A DNA stretch of 40,141 nt from Melioribacteraceae bacterium (lineage in GTDB: Bacteria > Bacteroidota > Ignavibacteria > Ignavibacteriales > Melioribacteraceae). Of this stretch, positions 24,901 to 31,776 are shown one piece after another. Position 1 is the stretch's first letter; every line of letters starts with the position of its first letter. A program made the translations under genes and the position numbers. The notes beneath the pieces are model-generated. The model was not told the origin of the DNA. It did not search any database and worked only from the letters and a program-made list of their open reading frames with translations. The stretch is from contig JALVFE010000011.1 of assembly GCA_027030245.1 (NCBI GenBank), forward strand, positions 1 through 40,141, read 5' to 3'.

Positions 24901-24939
24901 GGTGAGTATTTTGACAATTTGAATTTTTTATTAAAATAA
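21901..24939 (+). CDS. Outer-membrane usher-like assembly protein
   Basis: A 1012-residue protein with an N-terminal signal. In order: an FN3-like domain (about 70-157, VFKWKKVPDAESHLLRIYK to WYVKALNEHAVSKWSE); a linker; an usher-type N-terminal domain (190-315, DEYYLSIDAFRKIFGMEF, ILRLNSRTLLPVYERE); a long beta-barrel (about 340-830); an inserted plug-like beta-sandwich (about 435-520: QVEMYKNNIPLDFTTADEKG, FAFELPLNYGMTYVKFRY, YHIPYDLIPP), matching the usher plug and the VPY-x3-P exit motif of FimD; and C-terminal Ig-like or SdrD-type domains (CFVDVNGNSKYDPGEKN and GIPVVIENITTHEKKKF onward). It is the likely secretion pore and assembly platform. The FN3-like front end is not found in classical ushers. 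Confidence 0.78.
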   Translation: MRNKYLLSLILSVLFICNNIPANNSDNHLDYFVPTLIIRPARVFNIHQHKNLIKLKTPVLIFPGKINKVDTIFTTTPVFKWKKVPDAESHLLRIYKKISPNQYSLIFNSAFYLVIVDTTFRMISGMLKENETYLWYVKALNEHAVSKWSEPREFTIKSGSNKIKSKNVQTYEPIQVVTQPEPEEKAIEEVFLTFKYGNVVNIPIIAYLKNDSLFLPFKTLFSALKIYFENNPDNKTLSGFYIKPVNKYKLDFKKNIYFISGNTAALKKDDYYLDDFSDEYYLSIDAFRKIFGMEFKANYRKLILRLNSRTLLPVYERELSLLNFNIYKNNTGNLKYGRFFPSRKDIFNFGFFDYNISSTLTKNNSNNSSYYFGLSSALLGGEANVSFNGTAIKGKVVNDRIDWNWRYGMFNDYLTQIVLGNYFTQGLSSYNLRGISLTNEPLEARRRFTKVKIESMTHPYWQVEMYKNNIPLDFTTADEKGRFAFELPLNYGMTYVKFRYLGTKGEIYEKEKLYHIPYDLIPPKEFNYHINLGQTPFTNIKIAQADAIYGINKWLTNKLGVDYIKSGNYNKGIVYDALTAKITTEYLVNLLTAPGAYYRLNFSGIFPSLSSFDFSYTHYSENSFFNPVNIKNEVNASVYYPLNYSELPINLFGFMQYLNFENNGERKNFRFGINSTFYRFSHTLTYEYFNSANNIAEFTRSVISTGFFYSLPNLPGIFKTLFGSVLSFKLSYNLNSGKAENMFLALSTNIFSNTRLQIIHNRNFPANISNTALQLIVDFSFTRSTTTLTNSQLTQNLSGSLGYDNNYSTFHPYNRFQQGKSAAVINCFVDVNGNSKYDPGEKNIKGLKIKFNNLSGINYSEDGKILVSELIPYSVYHAKLIDTKVQNPLLIPKFKKFSFVADPNKYKRIDIPFYYAGEVDGEVKREGKNEILPVSGIPVVIENITTHEKKKFNSFSDGSFYYFGLLPGKYKVYIDEKILKKIAKTVEPEYYKIEVKSVETGEYFDNLNFLLK

Positions 24940-24943
24940 AAAA

Positions 24944-24962
24944 GCGCTTCAAAAAGAAGCGC
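24944..24962. terminator. Bidirectional terminator between convergent genes
   Basis: A 7-bp GC-rich stem (GCGCTTC at 24944-24950, GAAGCGC at 24956-24962) with a five-A loop lies between the convergent usher-like and channel genes. The flanking A-run gives a TTTTTT tract on the minus strand; on the plus strand the tract is a short CCTTT, so it works best for the minus-strand genes. Confidence 0.8.
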
Positions 24963-24973
24963 CTTTAGATTAA

Positions 24974-26467
24974 CTAACTTTCTGTTTTATTGTTCCATTC
25001 TTTTAATTTTTGGGCTGCAATATCTTTCCCTCCTATTCCGAAAGCAATAGCCGCTGCCACTGCCACGGAACCAAGCAAAAAGCTGAAGGCAATTACGATA
25101 ATTTCGTTCGCCAAGCCCATATAACGCAATCCCATTGCACCGGCAAAAACCAAAATGGCAATTCGTGTAACAGTAGCTAGAAAGGAAGCATTCGCAACGC
25201 CGCTCGCTTTTACCGCATCGGCAGCGATGTTAGCAAAGAACAAGCCTAACATAAATATGATTAAACCGAGTAAAATATGCCCGCCTAAAACCGTAAACTC
25301 GGCTACTAATTTGTTTAATGTTTCGAAACCGAGAGTATCGAATGCTTCGGCGAATGCAAATAACATCATTGCAACCAAAACAATATAGCCAACAAGTTTG
25401 GAAGGGGATTTGGTTCCTTCCTGCACTTCTTTGGTTAATCCGAGTTGAACGAAAATTTTATCGAAACCCAAACCGCTTAAAAGATTTTCAATAAACCCTG
25501 CAATGATTTTTGCTATAACGTAGGATAAAATCAGAATTACAGCCGCGGCAAATATTTTAGGAATGGCATCCAGCGTTTGGTTAAGCATATTGCTTGCTGG
25601 ATGAGTAATGGCATCCAATTTCAATGTATTTAATGCGGCAATAGCTATTGGGATTAGCACGAGGATATAGATAATCAAACCGGTAAGACCGGAAAGGTTT
25701 TTATCGCCCAAAACAGAACTTAAGCCTACTTTTTCGCTTAGTCTATCCATACCGACGGCGGAAAGTAATCCCGTTACGATTTGTCTTATTATCTTGGCTA
25801 CAAACCATCCGATTAGAATAATTATGGCGGCGGTTAGTACATTGGGTAAGAAGTCCAATATTTTATTTAACATACTTTGAACGGGTTCCAAAATACCGCC
25901 CAATTCAAGAGCGCCTAAAATTGCCGGCAAGAAAAGTAAAAATACCAACCAATAAGCGATATCGCCTAATGATTTGGATAACGGAATTTGTTTGGATTCT
26001 TCGGTTCCGGCAGTAGCACTTAGTTTTTCGTCAATTTTAGTAGCTTGAAGTGAAACTACAATTAATTTTCGAACTACTGTAGCAATAAGCCACGCAACTA
26101 TAAATAAAATTCCGGCACCTAAAATTTGAGGTGCGTATGAAAAGATTCTGCTCAAAAGCTTGTTTAACGGCTCAGTGATTATTGTGAGGTTTAGCGCTTC
26201 AAAAAATGCAACAAGTACAAAAGCCATAATCAACCAAAACACGCTTTTGGAAATCCATTTCTCAATTTCAAACGGTTTTCCATTGCCGTCACCCGTTAAT
26301 TTAGCAGCAAGTGTATTATCGATAGATGTTCTTTTAAGAAGCTCTCTTATTCCCATCGCCACCAAAGAAGCAACTATCCAACCGATAATAAGAATGGCAA
26401 GCGCACCGAGAATATTCGGTACGTACATTCCGACCATCGATGAAATTTCGTTGAAAAGATTATTCAT
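24974..26467 (-). CDS. CmpX-like multi-helix mechanosensitive channel-family protein
   Basis: A 497-residue membrane protein starting at the ATG at 26467, which lies 5 nt after a GGAGG site. It contains repeated helical units of the type P-x-[IV]-L-x-A-x2-I-L-I-x-G-W-x2-A, seen as YVPNILGALAILIIGWIVAS, YAPQILGAGILFIVAWLIAT, FLPNVLTAAIIILIGWFVAK and AIPKIFAAAVILILSYVIAK, each followed by a second helix. The layout is that of the conserved TM-helix repeat family (CmpX type), related to small-conductance mechanosensitive channels and annotated as channel-like; ion conduction in this protein is not proven. It begins the minus-strand envelope stretch and neighbours dodecin and HtpX, fitting a membrane-stress role. 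Confidence 0.85.
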   Translation of the reverse strand: MNNLFNEISSMVGMYVPNILGALAILIIGWIVASLVAMGIRELLKRTSIDNTLAAKLTGDGNGKPFEIEKWISKSVFWLIMAFVLVAFFEALNLTIITEPLNKLLSRIFSYAPQILGAGILFIVAWLIATVVRKLIVVSLQATKIDEKLSATAGTEESKQIPLSKSLGDIAYWLVFLLFLPAILGALELGGILEPVQSMLNKILDFLPNVLTAAIIILIGWFVAKIIRQIVTGLLSAVGMDRLSEKVGLSSVLGDKNLSGLTGLIIYILVLIPIAIAALNTLKLDAITHPASNMLNQTLDAIPKIFAAAVILILSYVIAKIIAGFIENLLSGLGFDKIFVQLGLTKEVQEGTKSPSKLVGYIVLVAMMLFAFAEAFDTLGFETLNKLVAEFTVLGGHILLGLIIFMLGLFFANIAADAVKASGVANASFLATVTRIAILVFAGAMGLRYMGLANEIIVIAFSFLLGSVAVAAAIAFGIGGKDIAAQKLKEWNNKTES

Positions 26468-26514
26468 TTCATCCTCCAATAAAGTTGATTAATTTTTGTG
26501 GAAATTATCAGTGG

Positions 26515-26733
26515 TTAATCAACCGGGAAAGCAACTTTTACGTTAACTCTGTATTGTGTAATTTTACCGTCTTCAACAGAAGCCATGTGTTTTAATACTT
26601 CGACTCCGCTAATTCCTCTTATACTTTCCGAAGCTTTGGAAACCGCTTGATGGACAGCGTCATCGAAACTTTTACTGGAAATTCCGATAACTTCAATAAC
26701 TTTTACCGCACCTTCCGAAATTCTTTGACTCAT
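26515..26733 (-). CDS. Dodecin-family flavin-binding protein
   Basis: A 72-residue protein with the dodecin fold pattern: a first beta strand (VKVIEVIGISSKSFDDAVHQ), one helix (AVSKASESIRG) and two further strands (VEVLKHMASVEDGKI and YRVNVKVAFPVD). Dodecins form dodecameric hollow spheres that store riboflavin or FMN; here the Trp used for flavin stacking in archaeal members is absent, as in many bacterial ones. The ATG at 26733, with a GGAGG site at the right spacing, is the start. Related small proteins often accompany membrane stress genes, which fits the HtpX and CmpX-like neighbours. Confidence 0.9.
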   Translation of the reverse strand: MSQRISEGAVKVIEVIGISSKSFDDAVHQAVSKASESIRGISGVEVLKHMASVEDGKITQYRVNVKVAFPVD

Positions 26734-26763
26734 TTTAACCTCCAAGTTTTATTGATTAATGAT

Positions 26764-27588
26764 TTAGATTGATCTCGCAATTTTCTCCAATCGTCTTATT
26801 CGCTCTTCAACCGGCGGGTGGGTTGAAAATAATTTTTGCATACCGCCGAAAAACGGATTCACGATGAACAAATGTGAATCTGTATCTTTACCGCCGGACA
26901 TTGGAAATCTTTTAACACCGTAATGTAATTTATTCAATGCATTTGCCAGAGCAAGAGGTTTCCCGCTAATTTCTGCGCCCTCTTTATCAGCCGCAAATTC
27001 GCGTACGCGGGAAATAGCCATTCTAATAATCATTGCCGCTACCGGCGCACCGATAATCAATAAAAGGGAAAAAAGGGGATTAGAACGTCTATCGCTTGAA
27101 AATCTCGTGAATTGCCCTAACATTGTAATTGCTCCGGCCAAAGTTGCCGCAATTGTTCCTGTTAGCATATCACGGTTTTTAACGTGTGCTAATTCATGAC
27201 CGATAACTCCGGCTAATTCGTCATCGTCCAATAGTTCCAGAATTCCGGTTGTAGCCGCAACTGCTGCATGTTCGGGACTTCTACCCGTAGCAAAAGCATT
27301 CGGTGTTTTGTTTGGAACAATATACACTTTCGGCATGGGTAAGTTTGCGCGTTGTGCCAAATCCTCAACAATTCTATATAGTCGCGAATTGTCTTCAGGA
27401 CCTATTTCTTGCGCTCGATAACGTTTTAGAACGAGTTTATCACTAAACCAGTATGAGTAAAAATTCATGCCGGCTGCAAAAACCAAAGCGATGAACGCCC
27501 CTGTTCTACCGCCCAAAATTCCGCCAATAAATACAAAGCCGACTGTTAAAACAGTCATTAATAAAAATGTTTTAAATGCGTTTGTCAT
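26764..27588 (-). CDS. htpX: HtpX-type membrane zinc metalloprotease
   Basis: A 274-residue M48 protease. Two hydrophobic segments (about 5-45) precede the catalytic part, where HELAHVKNRD gives the HEXXH zinc site at about residues 131-135. The third zinc ligand is expected in REFAADKEGAE. A second pair of hydrophobic segments lies between. HtpX degrades damaged membrane proteins at the cytoplasmic face. The ATG at 27588 is used; a GTG two codons upstream would add two residues, and no ribosome binding site decides it. It follows the DUF937 gene by 15 bp and is probably in the same transcript. Confidence 0.92.
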   Translation of the reverse strand: MTNAFKTFLLMTVLTVGFVFIGGILGGRTGAFIALVFAAGMNFYSYWFSDKLVLKRYRAQEIGPEDNSRLYRIVEDLAQRANLPMPKVYIVPNKTPNAFATGRSPEHAAVAATTGILELLDDDELAGVIGHELAHVKNRDMLTGTIAATLAGAITMLGQFTRFSSDRRSNPLFSLLLIIGAPVAAMIIRMAISRVREFAADKEGAEISGKPLALANALNKLHYGVKRFPMSGGKDTDSHLFIVNPFFGGMQKLFSTHPPVEERIRRLEKIARSI

Positions 27589-27603
27589 TTTCACATGTTA
27601 ATT

Positions 27604-28167
27604 TTAAGAACCAAATAAACCTTTCAGAAGTCCTCCTAACATATCGCCGCCTGAGGAACCTCCGAGCAGAAAACCTGCCACATCATCCAAAATGCTTCCG
27701 TCTCCGTCTTGATCGAGTAAAGTTGCAATTCCGTTCGACCCGACGCCGTCGTTATCGCGTTTTTTTGTTAGAAAACCTAAAATAACGGGAGCAAGCATTG
27801 GAATAATTTTAGATGCGGTGTTACCATCAACATTAAATTGTTTTGAAATTAAGTTTGATGCTTGAACTCCGGCATCGCCGAGAAGACCGCCCAAACGTGG
27901 ATCGGGATTTTCGTCTTTTGCTTTGGAAGCAAACAAATCGCTTAAATTATCCAGAACACTTGGTGAGCCGTATTTGTTCAGAATATGGTCGACACGTTCA
28001 ACTCCACCGTGTTCGTCTTTTTGTTTTTTTAGTCCTGCGAGAATCATCGGAGCAACAGCGGGAATAAGTTTAGCTGCAGTTCCTTGATCAATACCCACAA
28101 CATTGGATAATTGAGCCGTAACATCTCCACCAATAGTTCCCATCAATTCTTCAATTAAATTTCCCAT
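27604..28167 (-). CDS. DUF937-family protein
   Basis: A 187-residue protein from the ATG at 28167, preceded by an AAGGA ribosome binding site. It has two related halves, GIDQGTAAKLIPAVAPMILAG and VDGNTASKIIPMLAPVILG, each a helical unit typical of DUF937, and ends in a Gly-rich tail (LLGGSSGGDMLGGLLKGLFG). It has no signal peptide or catalytic motif. The family's function is unknown. The internal duplication and the Gly-rich C-terminus suggest a structural or multimeric protein. It is 15 bp upstream of htpX, and its gene begins near the terminator of the preceding OmpA gene. Confidence 0.85.
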   Translation of the reverse strand: MGNLIEELMGTIGGDVTAQLSNVVGIDQGTAAKLIPAVAPMILAGLKKQKDEHGGVERVDHILNKYGSPSVLDNLSDLFASKAKDENPDPRLGGLLGDAGVQASNLISKQFNVDGNTASKIIPMLAPVILGFLTKKRDNDGVGSNGIATLLDQDGDGSILDDVAGFLLGGSSGGDMLGGLLKGLFGS

Positions 28168-28187
28168 ATAACTATTCCTTAAAATTA

Positions 28188-28212
28188 AAGGGAGCAACTA
28201 ATATGCTCCCTT
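28188..28212 (-). terminator. Terminator after the first OmpA gene
   Basis: A perfect 9-bp stem, AAGGGAGCA (28188-28196) and TGCTCCCTT (28204-28212), has a 7-nt loop. On the minus strand it is followed by TTTAATTTT and lies 10 bp past the stop of the OmpA gene. It probably ends or attenuates that transcript before the DUF937 gene. Confidence 0.75.
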
Positions 28213-28222
28213 GATTAATAAA

Positions 28223-29758
28223 TTATTTGTTAATCCTTACGAATTCTATTCTTCTGTTCAATCTTCTGCCTTCCGGCGTGCTGTTGTCGGCAATCGGGTT
28301 TGCTTCACCCATGCCAACTGCGGTGATTCTATCCGGACTGATTCCTTTTGAAATCAACCAATTTCTTACTGCATCGGCTCTTCTTTGAGAAAGTCGTTTA
28401 TTTGCACGAGCGCTACCAACATTATCCGTGTAACCTCTGATTTCTACTTTCATATCCGGATAGGCAAGAAGAGTATTGTAAGCTTTCATTAATACTTTTT
28501 CCGATTCAGGTGTGATTTCTGCTTTACCTGTCTCAAAGGTAACGCCTTCGAGAACAATCGGTTTGCTTACATCTAATATCACGTCGTCTTTGGGATTTAA
28601 AGGATTTGTTCCTCTGTCAACTTCCGTTTTGTCATCGACGGTTCCTTTGTCCGTATCTTTATCGGTTGGGTTGGTTTTATATTTCATAACTTCATCATAA
28701 TCACTTAATCCGTCCTTATCGGTATCTTTACTCTTAGCGTCTGTTTTGTATTTGTTTACTTCGTCTCCGTCTTTCAATCCGTCGCCGTCGGTGTCAGAAT
28801 TGTTCATATCGGTTTTCAATTCAATTTCGGTTGCATCTTTCAAACCGTCTTTGTCTGAATCGTCACTAAGAGGATTCGATTTGTATTTGTTAACTTCGTC
28901 GGTATCTGTCAAACCGTCATTATCTGAATCGACGCTGTTGGGATTTGTTTTGTAGGTTTTAAATTCCGCACCGTCGTTTAATCCATCGCCGTCGCTATCA
29001 GCTTTAAGCGGATCAGTGTTGAAAGTGAGGAATTCTTCGCCATCGGTTAGTCCGTCACCATCGGTATCCGCAACTTCTGGGTTGGTTCCCAATTCTTTTT
29101 CTTGTTTTTTGGTCAAACCGTCATTATCCGCATCTGACGCACCGGAACCGGATACGAATGTTAATCCAAGTCCGCCGTTAAAATAACCGTCGTTAGTGGT
29201 GCTATTACTTGTCCAATTGTTATAGTAATTCAAGTCATCTGTAAAAGTAAAATTGTAACCACCGCTTAGATTGAACAATACATTATCCGAAACAGCAAAT
29301 TCCAATCCGCCTCCTAAAGGGATAAAACCGTGCCATCCAGAACTTTTTGTGTCCGATGGCGATTTCGTAATCGGTTTTTCTTGAACATTCCAGCGTAAAA
29401 TACCACCGCCTCCGTAAACTACAAATTCCCAAGTTTCTCCAGTGAAAAGATTTAAAACAATGCGAAGATCTGCGGGAACAAGATTAGTTCTCCATTTGTG
29501 TTCGTTGTTATCCACAGCATTTAAAGCACCATAACCTGCTCCAATTTCAACATCAAAAACGGAAATTAAAGGGAATCGGAAAAACCCTCTTAAAAAGGGA
29601 GATGTGTTGTAAGGGTGATTGGGAAATTCCGTGTCTTGTGCAAGGAGATGTCCTTGAATACCATATTTTAACGAATAATCGCTTACTTGCGCAAAATTAC
29701 TTTTGTTTACAGCCAAAATCAGTAAAGTGATTACTATTAACTTAGCCGTCAGTTTCAT
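28223..29758 (-). CDS. OmpA-family protein with thrombospondin type 3 repeats (copy 1)
   Basis: A 511-residue outer-membrane protein from the ATG at 29758, which has a GAGG site 7 nt upstream. Signal peptide to about residue 24 (NKSNFAQ); a membrane beta-barrel region (about 25-205, ending NDGYFNGGLGLTFVSG); eight calcium-binding thrombospondin type 3 units of 22-23 residues (DTDGDGLTDGEE and variants, about 209-391); then an OmpA peptidoglycan-binding domain (405-511, VTFETGKAEITPESEK, GYTDNVGSARANKRLSQRRA, EGRRLNRRIEF). It should link the outer membrane to the cell wall. It has a tandem paralogue directly upstream on the same strand with the same architecture. The Ca-repeats probably form a stalk between barrel and periplasmic domain. 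Confidence 0.93.
   Translation of the reverse strand: MKLTAKLIVITLLILAVNKSNFAQVSDYSLKYGIQGHLLAQDTEFPNHPYNTSPFLRGFFRFPLISVFDVEIGAGYGALNAVDNNEHKWRTNLVPADLRIVLNLFTGETWEFVVYGGGGILRWNVQEKPITKSPSDTKSSGWHGFIPLGGGLEFAVSDNVLFNLSGGYNFTFTDDLNYYNNWTSNSTTNDGYFNGGLGLTFVSGSGASDADNDGLTKKQEKELGTNPEVADTDGDGLTDGEEFLTFNTDPLKADSDGDGLNDGAEFKTYKTNPNSVDSDNDGLTDTDEVNKYKSNPLSDDSDKDGLKDATEIELKTDMNNSDTDGDGLKDGDEVNKYKTDAKSKDTDKDGLSDYDEVMKYKTNPTDKDTDKGTVDDKTEVDRGTNPLNPKDDVILDVSKPIVLEGVTFETGKAEITPESEKVLMKAYNTLLAYPDMKVEIRGYTDNVGSARANKRLSQRRADAVRNWLISKGISPDRITAVGMGEANPIADNSTPEGRRLNRRIEFVRINK
28586..29134 (-). repeat. Tandem thrombospondin type 3 repeat array, OmpA copy 1
   Basis: Eight units of 66-69 bp encode D-x-D-x-D-G-L-x-D type calcium loops, each followed by an E-x-x-x-Y-x-T-N-P-like segment. 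The last unit is degenerate (DTDKGTVDD). The repeat is clear at protein level and imperfect at DNA level, so the copies are not recent. Confidence 0.85.
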
Positions 29759-29786
29759 ATTTAACCTCATTTTTGTTCAATGCATT

Positions 29787-31328
29787 TTAATTTGAAATTT
29801 TTACAAATTCTATTCTTCTGTTTAATCTTCTTCCCTCAGGAGTATTATTGGTTGCAATGGGATTGCTTTCTCCATATCCTTTAGCAAAAACTCTACTTGG
29901 TTCAATACCTTTACGAATCAACCAATTTCTTACCGCATCGGCTCTTCTTTGAGATAATTTCAGATTGGAAGAAGCGCTACCGACGTTGTCGGTATAACCC
30001 CTAATTTCCACTTTCATATCGGGATAAGCTTTAAGAGTATTGAGAGCACGTTGCAGTATTTTTTCGGATTCGGGAGTTATTTCGGCTTTACCGGTTTCAA
30101 ATGTAACACCTTCTAAAATCACGGGTTTAGTCATATCCAAAATAACATCGTCTTTCGGGTTAAGCGGATTAGTACCGCGTTCAATTTCCGTTTTATCATC
30201 GGTTGAACCGGTATCCGTATCTTTGGAAAGGGGATTGGTAAAGTATTTTAATACTTCATCACCGTCTGACAAGCCGTCTCCGTCGCTGTCTGCTTTAGTC
30301 GGATTAGTTTTATACTTTTTAATTTCAGCTCCGTCTTTTAAGTTATCCCCGTCAGTATCCGGGTTTGTCGGATCGGATTTATATTTTACTTCTTCATTGT
30401 CATTTAATCTGTCGAAATCGGTATCTATTTTAGTAGGATCCGATTTGTAGGTAATTGCTTCATCAAAATCAGAAAGTCCGTCACCGTCGGTATCGGTGGA
30501 ATTAGGATCGCTAAAATATTTTTTTATTTCTTCGCTGTCAGTTAATCCGTCTTCGTCGCTATCGGGATTTAACGGATTTGTATTGTAAGTTAGGAATTCG
30601 GCGCCGTCTTTCAATCCGTCACCGTCTGAATCGGGGTTATTCGGATTTGTCCCGATTTCTTTTTCCTGATCTTTGGTCAATCCGTCTATATCTTTATCGG
30701 AGCTTCCGCTTTCGCCGGTAAATGTGATTCCTATTCCGCCGTTCCAATAACCGTCGTTCTGTCTGTTGCCTTTTGCATCTTTATTATTGTAGTAGTTCAG
30801 ATTGTCGGTAAACGTGTAGTTATAGCCGGCTGTAAAATCCAAAGCAATTACGTCCGATAAGGCAACTTCGAAACCCAAACCTCCCGGTATGAAAAAGTCC
30901 CAACCGTTATCATTAATATACTTGAAAGGAGAAGGAGAAAGCGGTTTATCTTTAACTTCCCATTTCAAATAACCGATTCCAAAATAAAGATAAGGGTTCC
31001 AGCTATCTGATATTAAAGGACTAAAAAGAATGCGAGTATCGAATGGTATCAAATCGGTTTGCCAATAATCATCGAGATAATCAACGCCGGCTAATCTTCC
31101 GTAACCGGCTCCCAGTTCAAAATCGAGCAGGCGGGTTAGTTCTATGCGAACCAAACCACGCCCGAGAAATGATGTTTCTAATTTATCGTTATTAAATTCA
31201 ACTGCCGGGATTAATCCGTTCCCTTGAACACCAAACTTAATTGCATAATCATTAAATTGCGCAAAGTTTGTTGTGTAGAAACCGCATACAAAAAGAAGCA
31301 GAGATACTGCTGTTTTAAATTTTATCAT
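29787..31328 (-). CDS. OmpA-family protein with thrombospondin type 3 repeats (copy 2)
   Basis: A 513-residue protein with the same architecture as the following gene: signal peptide (LLFVCGFYTTNFAQ), barrel region to about 205 (ending NDGYWNGGIGITFTG), eight calcium-loop units (211-394) and a C-terminal OmpA domain (410-513, VTFETGKAEITPESEKIL, GYTDNVGSASSNLKLSQRRA, EGRRLNRRIEF). The two proteins are most alike in the C-terminal third and differ more in the barrel and repeat region. This points to tandem gene duplication followed by divergence. It has an AGGA site before the ATG at 31328 and lies 28 bp upstream of the other copy, probably co-transcribed. Confidence 0.93.
   Translation of the reverse strand: MIKFKTAVSLLLFVCGFYTTNFAQFNDYAIKFGVQGNGLIPAVEFNNDKLETSFLGRGLVRIELTRLLDFELGAGYGRLAGVDYLDDYWQTDLIPFDTRILFSPLISDSWNPYLYFGIGYLKWEVKDKPLSPSPFKYINDNGWDFFIPGGLGFEVALSDVIALDFTAGYNYTFTDNLNYYNNKDAKGNRQNDGYWNGGIGITFTGESGSSDKDIDGLTKDQEKEIGTNPNNPDSDGDGLKDGAEFLTYNTNPLNPDSDEDGLTDSEEIKKYFSDPNSTDTDGDGLSDFDEAITYKSDPTKIDTDFDRLNDNEEVKYKSDPTNPDTDGDNLKDGAEIKKYKTNPTKADSDGDGLSDGDEVLKYFTNPLSKDTDTGSTDDKTEIERGTNPLNPKDDVILDMTKPVILEGVTFETGKAEITPESEKILQRALNTLKAYPDMKVEIRGYTDNVGSASSNLKLSQRRADAVRNWLIRKGIEPSRVFAKGYGESNPIATNNTPEGRRLNRRIEFVKISN
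30147..30698 (-). repeat. Tandem thrombospondin type 3 repeat array, OmpA copy 2
   Basis: Eight units (about 22-23 residues each) with D-x-D-x-D-G-L-x-D loops, for example DSDGDGLKDGAE and DTDGDGLSDFDE. One loop has DTDFDRLND and one DTDGDNLKD. The last unit (DTDTGSTDD) is degenerate, at the same place as in copy 1. The equal number of units in both copies suggests that the array predates the duplication. Confidence 0.85.
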
Positions 31329-31350
31329 TTTGGGTCCTACGAATTATTTA

Positions 31351-31752
31351 TTATTTGTTTTTTAATAAATCCCTAATTTCAGTAAGTAATACCTCTTCTT
31401 TTGACGGAGCCGGAGGTGCTGCCGGTTTTTCCTCTTCTTTTTTCTTCATGTTGTTAATTCCTTTAACCACAAGGAAGATAGCAAAAGCGATAATGAGGAA
31501 TTCGACAATTGTATTTATGAATACACCGTATTTTACTATGACGGCTTTAGTGGTCTCGGTAGCTTCTTTTATCACCCAGCCCATGTCCGAAAAATCAACA
31601 TCGCCTAAAAGAACCCCAATAGGCGGCATTATTACATCTTTTACCAATGAATTGATGATTTTGCCGAATGCGGCACCGATAACAATACCAACAGCCATGT
31701 CAACTACATTGCCGCGCATTGCGAATTCTTTAAATTCTTTCATCATTCCCAT
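31351..31752 (-). CDS. mscL: Large-conductance mechanosensitive channel MscL
   Basis: A 133-residue channel protein with the near-invariant N-terminus [19 protein letters not shown], a first helix with the small-residue pore [19 protein letters not shown], the periplasmic loop, a second helix ([16 protein letters not shown]) and a cytoplasmic charged helix ([15 protein letters not shown]). It opens under membrane tension to release solutes during osmotic downshock. It has an AGGAGG site before the ATG at 31752 and lies 22 bp before the OmpA pair, a sensible companion for cell-envelope integrity genes. Confidence 0.97.
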   Translation of the reverse strand: MGMMKEFKEFAMRGNVVDMAVGIVIGAAFGKIINSLVKDVIMPPIGVLLGDVDFSDMGWVIKEATETTKAVIVKYGVFINTIVEFLIIAFAIFLVVKGINNMKKKEEEKPAAPPAPSKEEVLLTEIRDLLKNK

Positions 31753-31776
31753 GTGTGCCTCCTAATAATTTATTAA

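Noticed and set aside
30040..30450. Ser/Leu-rich plus-strand open frame inside OmpA copy 2
   Set aside because: It is the antisense of the Asp/Gly-rich repeat array, whose codon pattern suppresses stops on the other strand.
28586..30698. Regularly spaced repeats resembling a repeat array
   Set aside because: The period of 66-69 bp is the in-frame coding of calcium-binding thrombospondin type 3 units in two OmpA proteins; there are no unique spacers between identical repeats, so it is not a CRISPR array.
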